Source: Candidatus Peregrinibacteria bacterium (lineage in GTDB: Bacteria > Patescibacteriota > Gracilibacteria > Peribacterales > Peribacteraceae). Taken from it: a stretch of 12,089 nt of DNA. Shown one piece after another: positions 1 through 6,523 of the stretch. The position numbers and the translations under genes were made by a program. The number at the start of each line of letters is the position of its first letter. The first letter of the stretch is position 1. The notes beneath the pieces are model-generated. The model had not been told where the DNA came from. It worked only from the letters and a program-made list of their open reading frames with translations, and ran no database searches. Where the stretch lies: positions 1 to 12,089 of the forward strand of contig DAOWDW010000093.1 of assembly GCA_030638845.1 (NCBI GenBank), in the 5' to 3' direction.

Positions 1-748
1 GAATAAAATCAACAGTCTTATCTGTAAATAAACTATTAATATAAGAGAAATTATGAAAAGTGTTTGGAGATAAGAAAAGCGCAAAGAATAAAAAAATGCC
101 TAACAAGAAAATCCATTTAATATCTGATTTAATAATTATTTTATATATTGATAAATCATTCTTTATGTAATTCCAAAAAATTTGAAAAAGTACTGCACCA
201 ACAATTACTAAGTGAAGAAGCGCAGCACCTCCATGAAAATTTACCCAAAATATTTGAATAATTAGAGCAAGAATTATGTACCTTCGTATTGTTATCTTTT
301 TAGATAACCACTGCGCAGAAAGAAAAAGAGATAGAGAAAACAGCACAAAAGAAAACAACTGTGGTCTATCTAAAATGGTTGGTCTCATAGCTATAGCTCC
401 AAATGCTACAATAGGAGCCATAATCCATATTCTTTTTGAAATTAAAAGAATTGGAGCAAGAGCTAGAGTAACTAGAATAGTCCTAAAAATTATCAATCCA
501 CTAGCGCCAAATAAATCATATACATAAGAAATAATTACTTGAGCCAACCACTCATGAGTAGCTAAATAAGCCTGTCCTTCCCTTACATAAGAAAATGGAT
601 CTATTGAGATTAGCGATCCCGTATTCCTCATTATTCTTCCAGAAACAATGTGCCACCAAACATCGTAATCAATTATTTGAAATGCACAGACATACCATGT
701 AATTACTAGAAATAAAGTAATGCCCGTTAAAGAAAAAATACGACCCAT
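1..748 (-). CDS. Polytopic GT-C-like membrane protein, 5' part
   Basis: Read on the minus strand, an open frame of 249 codons starts at ATG 748-746 and runs off the left edge, so the C-terminus is missing. The protein is strongly hydrophobic with several membrane helices. Motifs seen: D29-x-W31-W32-H33 followed by S-G-R in the first outer loop, D50-P-F-S, H65-E-W-L, R128-P-Q, and W168-V-N-F-H-G-G. This series (acidic-WWH, DPFS, HEWL, RPQ, WxNxHG) recurs in large uncharacterised membrane proteins resembling GT-C/PMT-type glycosyltransferases, which use lipid-linked sugars at the membrane; the function is inferred from that resemblance only. The start is supported by a TATACT box 8 nt upstream and no Shine-Dalgarno. 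It lies 127 bp downstream of the M16 peptidase gene on the same strand. A plus-strand frame at 276-527 is a shadow. Confidence 0.8.
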   Translation of the reverse strand, partial: MGRIFSLTGITLFLVITWYVCAFQIIDYDVWWHIVSGRIMRNTGSLISIDPFSYVREGQAYLATHEWLAQVIISYVYDLFGASGLIIFRTILVTLALAPILLISKRIWIMAPIVAFGAIAMRPTILDRPQLFSFVLFSLSLFLSAQWLSKKITIRRYIILALIIQIFWVNFHGGAALLHLVIVGAVLFQIFWNYIKNDLSIYKIIIKSDIKWIFLLGIFLFFALFLSPNTFHNFSYINSLFTDKTVDFI

Positions 749-750
749 GG

Positions 751-808
751 GGTATTAGTATATTGGAATATTAGTATATTGGCATACTAGTATATTGGTA
801 TACTGGGC
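751..808. repeat. 16-bp degenerate tandem repeat (about 3.5 units)
   Basis: The unit is close to GGAATATTAGTATATT. Successive copies start near 751, 765, 781 and 797 and differ at a few positions. It fills the gap between two minus-strand genes. A related 16-bp period occurs at 6031-6057. No coding frame is apparent. Confidence 0.75.
757..762 (-). promoter_or_regulatory. -10 box TATACT of the membrane protein gene
   Basis: TATACT (5/6 match to TATAAT) ends 8 nt before the ATG at 748, so transcription would begin at or next to the start codon. It lies inside the 16-bp tandem repeat, whose units contain similar TAGTATA strings, so the match could be partly a by-product of the repeat. Confidence 0.4.
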
Positions 809-880
809 ACTGTTTAACGAATATCATAATTAGTATCACTAATACACCAATAACCAATAACCAATCACTAATATACTAGT
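786..880. repeat. Inverted repeat around the M16 stop codon
   Basis: ACTAGTATATT at 786-796 is matched exactly in inverse at 870-880, the right arm covering the M16 stop codon. The 73-nt loop holds CCAATAACCAATAACCAAT, which echoes the tandem repeat in the opposite orientation. A transcript from either strand could fold here. No U-tract makes it a convincing terminator. Confidence 0.5.
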
Positions 881-2138
881 GCTTCATTGCTTCTTCCAAA
901 GAGCTTTCATCTTTTTCGCTTCCAATAACTGCTAACCTAAAGTTTTCTGGAGTGAATAGTTTGAATGCCAAAGCTTCAATTTGTTCCTTTGTAACTGCAT
1001 CAAACATTTTAAGATACTCCTCGCAATTTTTAGTTTCTGGGTAAAGAAGCTGCTGACGACCAAGAAAATGTGCCTGCTCTTCGCTATCTTCTAGTGATAA
1101 TGTGAATTTCCCACGAACATAGTCTTTCGCACGCTTTAGTTCTTCCCTTTCTATTCCACCCTGCGCACAAATAAGATATTGCTCAACAATTAATCCAATT
1201 GCTTCATGTAGTCGTGATTGATCTACCCCTGCACGAGTACTTAGCGCCCCTGCATCTAAATAACTATCTGTATCTGTAGATATGTAATAACAAAGCCCCT
1301 TTGCCTCACGAATATTTAAAAACATTCTAGAACTCATATTCCCGCCTAAAATAATTGATAGTAATTTTTGAGCATAATATTCATCGCTTATTGCAGATAC
1401 AGAAGGGACACCCAGCACAAGATGAGACTGCTCTGTTTTTTTAGTCCTAAGAAATATCTTCTTTTCGTTATATGAAGAAAAAGGTTGAAACTCTCTATTT
1501 TTCTTTCCAGATAAAGCACCAAAATAATTTTCTGTAAGACTTAAAGCTTGTGCAGAATCAATTTTACCTGCAAAAGCAACAACAACATTATCTGGTGTAT
1601 ATAAGCCATCTTTATGTTTTTGAAAATCCGCTTGCGTGGCATTCATTATTACTTCTTCTGTTCCTATGGTATCCCAACCAAGTGGATGATTTCCAAAAAG
1701 TAACTCTTCAAAATCCCACCCTGCTCTGTACATAGGAGTGTCTTGATACATTCTCTCCTCTTCCATAATTACATTTCTTTCTTTTTCTATTTCTTCCTGA
1801 GGAAAACTAGCATTATTTAACATATCACTAAGCACATCACATGCAAGCTCTGTATGTTTTGCTGCAACTTTTACGTAATACCCCGCATATTCTTTACCAG
1901 TAAATGCATTAAAATCTCCTCCCACACCATCTATAGCTATACTCACTTCTTTAGTATTTTTGTACTTTTTACCGCCTTTAAAAAACATATGTTCTAAAAA
2001 ATGGCTTATTCCACGTTCTTCATTCTTTTCATAACGAGATCCTGCTCCTGCAAAAACCATTACAGTAACAGATTCGGTACCATTTGACTCAGAAGTAATA
2101 ACTGGAAGACCGGATGAAAGATTTTGGAGTGAAAACAT
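876..2138 (-). CDS. M16 family zinc metallopeptidase
   Basis: A 420-residue protein of the pitrilysin/insulinase (M16B-like) family, which degrades or processes peptides in a clamshell chamber. The inverted zinc motif H46-F-L-E-H50 is intact; E127 in the E-E-E run at 126-128 falls 77 residues after H50, the usual place of the third zinc ligand. The N-terminal LPVIT and GAGSRYE segments and the later GLCYYISTDTDSY segment (near 288-300) are typical of one subunit with both peptidase halves. About 420 residues is the normal length for the single-chain bacterial type. There is no signal peptide, so it is probably cytoplasmic. The start is fixed by homology and by TACACT 6 nt upstream; no Shine-Dalgarno is present. 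It is divergent from bL34. Processing-peptidase-like or peptidase cannot be separated by eye. Confidence 0.95.
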   Translation of the reverse strand: MFSLQNLSSGLPVITSESNGTESVTVMVFAGAGSRYEKNEERGISHFLEHMFFKGGKKYKNTKEVSIAIDGVGGDFNAFTGKEYAGYYVKVAAKHTELACDVLSDMLNNASFPQEEIEKERNVIMEEERMYQDTPMYRAGWDFEELLFGNHPLGWDTIGTEEVIMNATQADFQKHKDGLYTPDNVVVAFAGKIDSAQALSLTENYFGALSGKKNREFQPFSSYNEKKIFLRTKKTEQSHLVLGVPSVSAISDEYYAQKLLSIILGGNMSSRMFLNIREAKGLCYYISTDTDSYLDAGALSTRAGVDQSRLHEAIGLIVEQYLICAQGGIEREELKRAKDYVRGKFTLSLEDSEEQAHFLGRQQLLYPETKNCEEYLKMFDAVTKEQIEALAFKLFTPENFRLAVIGSEKDESSLEEAMKH

Positions 2139-2144
2139 GAAAAG

Positions 2145-2150
2145 AGTGTA
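2145..2150 (-). promoter_or_regulatory. -10 box TACACT of the M16 peptidase gene
   Basis: TACACT ends 6 nt before the ATG at 2138. With usual initiation 6-8 nt past the box, the mRNA would start at the A of ATG, so it would be leaderless. There is no purine-rich ribosome site in the last 20 nt. Confidence 0.45.
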
Positions 2151-2212
2151 AAGGCATAATTAAATACTGCCAAATAAACCCCTAAACTTTCTTGCATTGG
2201 TCTCATCTAACC

Positions 2213-2220
2213 AATAATCT
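2213..2220 (+). promoter_or_regulatory. Probable -10 region of bL34
   Basis: AATAAT at 2213-2218, or the overlapping TAATCT at 2215-2220, lies 8-10 nt before the bL34 ATG. TTGCAT at 2192-2197 sits about 15-17 nt upstream as a possible -35. No Shine-Dalgarno is present. It is a weaker case than the boxes of the other genes. Confidence 0.3.
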
Positions 2221-2228
2221 ATCGCAAC

Positions 2229-2372
2229 ATGCTAGGGAAACTTAAATGGCGCAGGCGACTACGAAAACACGGTTTTTTAAGCCGTAGCTCCTCTGTGGGT
2301 GGAAAAAGGGTATTGGCACGTCGTAGAGCAAAAGGAAGAAAAAGGTTAACAGTACAGAAGAAGCTTAAATAA
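2229..2372 (+). CDS. rpmH: 50S ribosomal protein bL34
   Basis: A 47-residue, strongly basic protein of the large ribosomal subunit. The core is diagnostic: [15 protein letters not shown] followed by [19 protein letters not shown], matching the bL34 pattern HGF...R, VLxRRRxKGRxxL. The usual N-terminal K-R-T-Y/F-Q-P-S/N segment is absent; here the protein begins MLGKLKW, and a TAA at 2208-2210 closes the frame upstream so no longer start exists. It is divergently transcribed from the M16 peptidase gene. The usual neighbours dnaA and rnpA are not present. The gene is shorter than 60 codons and easily missed. Confidence 0.95.
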   Translation: MLGKLKWRRRLRKHGFLSRSSSVGGKRVLARRRAKGRKRLTVQKKLK

Positions 2373-2474
2373 TAACAAACTGAGTGAAGAATGAATAAAT
2401 TATAAATGAATCTTAAGATAGTTTAGTAAATGAATTTTTCACTATTCATCCTTAATTATTAATTTCTAAAGTGC

Positions 2475-2480
2475 TACTAT
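2475..2480 (+). promoter_or_regulatory. Extended -10 (TGC-TACTAT) of the small membrane protein
   Basis: TGn at 2472-2474 precedes TACTAT at 2475-2480, and the box ends 7 nt before ATG 2488. This favours the ATG over the TTG at 2485. Confidence 0.45.
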
Positions 2481-2487
2481 TATTTTG

Positions 2488-2784
2488 ATGATCTCTTTTT
2501 TACATAAATTTTCTGCAATCCTTTTCTATATTTTTGGGATTATTTTTTTTATAGCATATCTACTATTTCGAAATACAATATTTTCACCGTGGCCAGAAAT
2601 TGTATTAAGCATATGCGACTTACCACTAATATTAAGTGGAATGTTATACGGAGGAAGCAGTCTTTATTTAAGCATTAAAAACCCAAAACAAAAATCTAAA
2701 GCACTATTACTTGGAGTAACTATTCCACTAATAATCATATTTCTAATGTTGATTATTATGAACTTTTGGAAAATAATTCAATAA
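2488..2784 (+). CDS. Small three-helix membrane protein, function unknown
   Basis: A 98-residue hydrophobic protein that I do not recognise. Three probable membrane helices are visible: roughly residues 8-27 (AILFYIFGIIFFIAYLLF), 36-60 (VLSICDLPLILSGMLYGG and following) and 73-95 (LLLGVTIPLIIIFLMLIIM). A short basic loop (KNPKQKSK) separates the second and third helices, which suggests that loop faces the cytoplasm. There are no catalytic motifs. The ATG at 2488 is chosen over the TTG one codon earlier because an extended -10 box ends 7 nt upstream of it. It follows bL34 by 115 bp on the same strand and converges on the adenosyltransferase gene. No Shine-Dalgarno. Confidence 0.7.
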   Translation: MISFLHKFSAILFYIFGIIFFIAYLLFRNTIFSPWPEIVLSICDLPLILSGMLYGGSSLYLSIKNPKQKSKALLLGVTIPLIIIFLMLIIMNFWKIIQ

Positions 2785-2878
2785 ATTAACATTACTTTCA
2801 GTAAATATTTTATTTATTTATTATATCTCGACAAAGTTGAACACAGCGCCGCGAAGCCAGATCATTTTCGCATTTATT

Positions 2879-3421
2879 TCATTTCTTCCATATAGTTTCC
2901 TGCTTTCCTGTATCCTCATTAATCTTTCTTGCTACCAAAAATAAATAATCACTTAATCTATTTATGTACTTTAGAATATTTTCATCAATTAGATTATTTC
3001 TACTTAAATCTACAATCCATCTTTCTGCCCTTCTACAAACAGAACGTGATTGGTGAAACAATGCTCCAAGGGTAGATCCTCCCGGTAAAATAAATGATAT
3101 TAGTTCTGGTAAAGCATTTTCTAAAATAGTTGATTTCTCCTCTAGATCTTTTATTAAATCTTCAGATAATCCATCAAAAATATTCCCAGATTCGTCTGCT
3201 AAATTTGCACCTATAGAAAAAAGTACTTTTTGAATTTTAATTAGATCCTCACGAATATCAATAAAATGATCTATCTGCGAAATTACAACGCCTAACAAGC
3301 AATTTAATTCATCTAAAGATCCAATTGCATGTATACGAACATCACTTTTTTTTATTCTTTTCTTGCCAATAAGATCAGTATCTCCCTTGTCGCCAGTAGC
3401 TGTTGATATCTTCGGTTTCAT
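2879..3421 (-). CDS. ATP:cob(I)alamin adenosyltransferase, PduO type
   Basis: Transfers the adenosyl group of ATP to cob(I)alamin to make adenosylcobalamin. With the ATG at 3421 the protein has 180 residues, normal for the family. It begins MKPKISTATGDKGDT, the N-terminal ATP-binding signature. Further motifs are SLDELN near residue 35, FILPGGS near 112, RSVCRRAERW near 128 and YINRLSDYLFLVAR near 152. The frame is open further up to ATG 3481 and GTG 3484, which would add about 20 non-conserved residues. I prefer 3421 because homology starts there and an extended -10 (TGC-TACAAT) ends 8 nt before it. The upstream ATG does have a GGGAG 4 nt away, so the choice is not certain. The gene follows pheT on the same strand and ends in TGA. 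The AdoCbl-using enzyme is not in the window. Confidence 0.9.
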   Translation of the reverse strand: MKPKISTATGDKGDTDLIGKKRIKKSDVRIHAIGSLDELNCLLGVVISQIDHFIDIREDLIKIQKVLFSIGANLADESGNIFDGLSEDLIKDLEEKSTILENALPELISFILPGGSTLGALFHQSRSVCRRAERWIVDLSRNNLIDENILKYINRLSDYLFLVARKINEDTGKQETIWKK

Positions 3422-3429
3422 GGAAAAAT

Positions 3430-3438
3430 ATTGTAGCA
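3430..3438 (-). promoter_or_regulatory. Extended -10 (TGC-TACAAT) of the adenosyltransferase gene
   Basis: Read on the minus strand, TGC then TACAAT (5/6 to consensus, with the TGn extension) ends 8 nt before ATG 3421. If used, the mRNA starts almost at this ATG and the upstream in-frame ATG and GTG are not translated. Confidence 0.5.
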
Positions 3439-3539
3439 TATTTGAATTTAATAATTTTTTTATCCATCCGCGCGAAAGCATCACGCTCCCATATTGAAAA
3501 AGATTGTTAGATTAATTTCATTTCCAGATTTTTTATAAT

Positions 3540-3587
3540 TTATTTCTTAGATTCTTCAGCTTCCTCAGCTTCTTTAGCTTCCTTTTC
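3540..3587 (-). other. In-frame Glu/Ala/Lys tail after the pheT TGA
   Basis: Directly after the TGA stop of pheT (3590-3588) the same frame stays open for 15 codons, EKEAKEAEEAEESKK, and ends at TAA (3542-3540). The codons are a GAA/GCT/AAG repeat. This could be untranslated, a readthrough extension, or the end of a once longer PheT. See findings. Confidence 0.5.
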
Positions 3588-5978
3588 TCATCCGACTACA
3601 ATCATATCTTCTATCGTTTTCATAACATTACTATGCTCTTTCCTTACCTCTTCTTCAGTAAGCGTTTTTTCCTGTGACCTATAAATAAATCTAAATGTAA
3701 TATTAAACTTACCTTCTGGGAGAGATTGCCCAGAATAAATATCCTGAACTGTTAAGGATTCTAAAAGACTAGAGCTTGAGCGCATTTTATTTAGCTTATC
3801 TTCCATGCTACCAGAATGATCTGCCTGCAACGTAACGTCGTATTTCACAGCAGGAAACTGAGAAACTCTAAATGAAATTATCTTTTCGGGCTCTTGGTCG
3901 AGCAATGCATTTATATCTAAAGTAACTGCAGCGGCAGAAGGAATAGAAAACTCTGTACAAATATCTGGATGAACTTCGAAAATAGTCCCAATACATTCAC
4001 CGCAAACACATAGAGAAGCACATCTACCAGTATGAGCAAAAGAAGGAATATTTTTTGCTGGGGAAATACTAAGCTTATAGCCAACTTTTGCGAAAGACTC
4101 TGTAATATCTCTTTTTAAGATATAAAATGGACTATCTTTTATAGAATCGGATACCGAAGATGAAAGCAACAAACCCATTTCTGTACACAAGTCTTTGGTT
4201 TTAGAAAATACTCTTCCAACATGGAATGTTTTTAAAATATTGGTAGATGATTTAGAAAGATTTTCTTCGGCGTGTTCTAAAAGACGAGGTAACGTACTTG
4301 GTTGCATAAGACTTAATTCTTCTCCAATAGGATTTTCTATCTCAGCAGAATTTAACGGATTTAATAATGATTTTTTAAGCAGATCTGGTCCCAAAATAGA
4401 TAATGGGACACATTCAAAATAACCTTTCAGTCGCAGTTCTTCGCAAATACTCTTCAATCGAAAATCCCGTTCTGGAATATTCATATTGGTACTTGGCATA
4501 ACAGGTTGGATATTATTAAAACCATACATACGACCAATTTCTTCAATAATGTCTTGAGGATTTAAAAGATCATTTCGGAAAAGGGGTGGTGTTACTGTTA
4601 TAACTTCATCTTTTATTTTTACGTTACAACCAAGAGCTTCAAGACTATGTACCATATCTTTTGCAGGAATACTTGTTCCCAACAAACTATTTACTTCAGA
4701 TACAGAAACAGAAACTGGTAATCTAGTTCCTTCTTCTCCATAAGAATCTAATACAGATACTACACGCGCGCCTGGTACATATTCTAAGAAAAGTTGAAGT
4801 GCTCTTGCAAACCCTTGTTCAACTGTGACTGGTGCAATACCTTTTTCATAAACAGTTGCAGCTTCTGTTCTGTGACCAGTTGCAACAATAGTCCTTCGAA
4901 TATTTATAGGATCTACCAATGCACTATGTAAATAGATCCTTCGGGTCTTTTCTGTTGTTGATGTGCGCAATCCTCCCATTACCCCTAAAAGATCAAAAAT
5001 TCCTTCATCATCCGATATTACCAAAGCTCCTTCGGGTAACTCTCTTGCTTCTTCGTCTAAAGTTGTAATTGTCTCTCCTGTCTTTGTCTGCCTAAGATGG
5101 ATATCTCCTTTCAAATCATCTGCATCAAAACTATGTAGCGGCATACCAATCTCAGAAGAAACAAAGTTAGTTATATCTACAGGAAGATTTATAGATCTCC
5201 AACCCACACTATTAATTCTAGATTTTATAAATTCTGGCGTTTCTCCAAGATCATCTATTTCTATAAGGCAAGCCATATAACGTGGCACCAATTTTTTAGC
5301 TTCTAAATTAACCTTAAATGGCAAAGGAGTTTTTGGAAAAGTTACACCAGACAAATTAAAGCTTGGAGCTTTGGCAGACTTCCACTTTGCAATGCCAATT
5401 GCTTGGCACTCCCTTGCAAATCCTATTTGAGAAAATAAATCTGGCCTATGGGTAATACTGTGATTGTCTATATCTATAACTATGTCGTCTATATTCAAAT
5501 ATTCTTTCAAAGTCTTTCCTATTCCCTCATCGTCAGATCCAAGATCAATTATTACTGTATCTACAGATTCTGGGAAATAAGAATGAAGTCCTAGTTCTTC
5601 TGCCGCACATATCATCCCCTCGCTTTGCTCTCCACGAATCTTAACTGGTTCTAATGTCATTTCCTCTTCCCCATGCCAAGAAACAGTAGCTCCTATATGT
5701 GCAAATGCTACCTTCATACTACTGCGGAGATTTGTTCCTCCGCATACTACTTTCTTTACTCCTTTATTTGTTTGTACCTCACATAGAGATAATCTATCTG
5801 CATTTGGATGACTTTCTACAGAAAGAATTTTTCCTACATAGCAATTTTCTAAATATTTTCCAAGCTCCTCCACACCTTCTACTTCTGCAGTATGTGCAGT
5901 TATTAAATCTGCAATTGTTTGTGGTTCATTTTCATTAAATGCCACAAAATCCTGTAACCAACGTAAAGATATATTCAT
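3588..5978 (-). CDS. pheT: Phenylalanyl-tRNA synthetase beta subunit
   Basis: The 796-residue beta chain of the cytoplasmic (alpha-beta)2 enzyme that charges tRNA-Phe. Domains in order: short N-terminal segment MNISLRWLQDFV; EMAP/OB tRNA-binding domain about 40-150 (HPNADRLSLCEV, KVVCGGTN, IRGEQSEGMICAAEELGL); B3/B4 editing domain about 210-390 (GWRSINLPVDITNFV, GMPLHSFDADDL, GVMGG); B5 about 405-480; catalytic-like core about 485-690 (QDIIEEIGRMYGFNNI); C-terminal anticodon-binding FDX-ACB domain about 705-796 (FPAVKYDVTL, TLTEEEVRKEH). Length is normal. The start matches the family; TATGAT ends 8 nt before ATG, with no Shine-Dalgarno. pheS is not adjacent: upstream lies tRNA-Ser, so the two chains are encoded apart. 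It ends in TGA, with an odd in-frame tail beyond. Confidence 0.97.
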   Translation of the reverse strand: MNISLRWLQDFVAFNENEPQTIADLITAHTAEVEGVEELGKYLENCYVGKILSVESHPNADRLSLCEVQTNKGVKKVVCGGTNLRSSMKVAFAHIGATVSWHGEEEMTLEPVKIRGEQSEGMICAAEELGLHSYFPESVDTVIIDLGSDDEGIGKTLKEYLNIDDIVIDIDNHSITHRPDLFSQIGFARECQAIGIAKWKSAKAPSFNLSGVTFPKTPLPFKVNLEAKKLVPRYMACLIEIDDLGETPEFIKSRINSVGWRSINLPVDITNFVSSEIGMPLHSFDADDLKGDIHLRQTKTGETITTLDEEARELPEGALVISDDEGIFDLLGVMGGLRTSTTEKTRRIYLHSALVDPINIRRTIVATGHRTEAATVYEKGIAPVTVEQGFARALQLFLEYVPGARVVSVLDSYGEEGTRLPVSVSVSEVNSLLGTSIPAKDMVHSLEALGCNVKIKDEVITVTPPLFRNDLLNPQDIIEEIGRMYGFNNIQPVMPSTNMNIPERDFRLKSICEELRLKGYFECVPLSILGPDLLKKSLLNPLNSAEIENPIGEELSLMQPSTLPRLLEHAEENLSKSSTNILKTFHVGRVFSKTKDLCTEMGLLLSSSVSDSIKDSPFYILKRDITESFAKVGYKLSISPAKNIPSFAHTGRCASLCVCGECIGTIFEVHPDICTEFSIPSAAAVTLDINALLDQEPEKIISFRVSQFPAVKYDVTLQADHSGSMEDKLNKMRSSSSLLESLTVQDIYSGQSLPEGKFNITFRFIYRSQEKTLTEEEVRKEHSNVMKTIEDMIVVG

Positions 5979-5986
5979 TGATTTAA

Positions 5987-5992
5987 ATCATA
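5987..5992 (-). promoter_or_regulatory. -10 box TATGAT of pheT
   Basis: TATGAT (5/6 to consensus) ends 8 nt before ATG 5978. No Shine-Dalgarno lies between, so the message is probably leaderless or nearly so. Confidence 0.45.
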
Positions 5993-6030
5993 CACCAAGA
6001 GATGAAGTGATATGTAGTAAAAATTAGAGT

Positions 6031-6057
6031 AATAGAGTATTAGAATAATAGAGTATT
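6031..6057. repeat. Short 16-bp-period repeat
   Basis: AATAGAGTATT occurs at 6031-6041 and again at 6047-6057, a 16-bp period within a longer A/T/G-only tract between pheT and tRNA-Ser. The period and the TATTAG content recall the repeat at 751-808. Confidence 0.4.
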
Positions 6058-6087
6058 TATGTGTCCACTTTTTGGGGTACAGATCAC

Positions 6088-6177
6088 TGGCGGAGAGGGG
6101 GGGATTCGAACCCCCGAAACCCTTGCAGGTTTACTCGCTTTCCAAGCGAGCGCACTAGGCCACTATGCGACCTCTCC
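6088..6177 (-). tRNA. tRNA-Ser(GGA)
   Basis: On the minus strand the acceptor arms GGAGAGG (6177-6171) and CCTCTCC pair over 7 bp, followed by the discriminator G and an encoded CCA (6090-6088). The anticodon stem CTCGC/GCGAG encloses loop TTGGAAA, giving anticodon GGA, which reads UCC and UCU serine codons. The T-arm GGGGGTTCGAATCCCCC is intact. A long variable arm (ACCTGCAAGGGT) confirms a class II serine tRNA. Frames reading through this gene, such as 6084-6314 (-), are shadows. Confidence 0.98.
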
Positions 6178-6523
6178 ACATGTAACAGAGAGTCTACAAA
6201 AAGAATGCAATACGCGAAATAAAAATAGTAAGTAATACTGAATACTAAATTGTTAACCCTGCGCTTAAGCACGGAATCAACGAACAAAAAACAGCTGACT
6301 TTAGCCAATTGCAATATATCAATATATGAATATATGAGTATGAAAACAAAAAACAGGAACTATCTACTTTTGCTCTTCTGCAAGACTTTTTTAGATATAA
6401 ACATACATCGTAAACCTCTACAAACTTTATTGTAAACCTTGAATATCATTCAAAATAATTTAACAACCCGATTGCATAGGGATTTCGTAAAAGTTAGTAT
6501 TGCCATCACTGTTAAATTAATCC
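6178..6523. other. Spacer, nothing recognised
   Basis: This 346-bp stretch lies between tRNA-Ser and the acyltransferase gene, which are divergent, so it should hold both promoters. A 61-codon plus-strand frame (6250-6435) has no family resemblance, no -10 box at the right place and tract-like composition, so I do not call it. AATATATCAATATATGAATATATGAG near 6310-6336 is a short simple-sequence tract. Confidence 0.5.
6512..6517 (+). promoter_or_regulatory. -10-like box TTAAAT of the acyltransferase gene
   Basis: TTAAAT (4/6 to TATAAT) ends exactly 6 nt before ATG 6524, the same spacing as for the M16 gene. No ribosome-binding site is visible. Confidence 0.3.

Noticed and set aside
806..820. 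GGCACTGTTTAACGA, sharing eight bases with the IS6-like end at 7947-7961
   Set aside because: Only GGCACTGT matches; there is no transposase or second end nearby, so it is probably chance.
2792..2810. TTACT-TTC-AGTAA followed by AT-rich DNA as a terminator of the 2488 gene
   Set aside because: A 5-bp AT-rich stem without a clean T-run is too weak to call.
3540..3590. Genome-wide use of UGA as glycine (code 25)
   Set aside because: The other long genes have no internal TGA, several genes end sensibly in TGA, and one such TGA precedes a terminator. Only the pheT tail hints at readthrough.
6250..6435. 61-codon plus-strand frame between tRNA-Ser and the acyltransferase gene
   Set aside because: No homology, no promoter at the right place, and composition driven by simple AT tracts.
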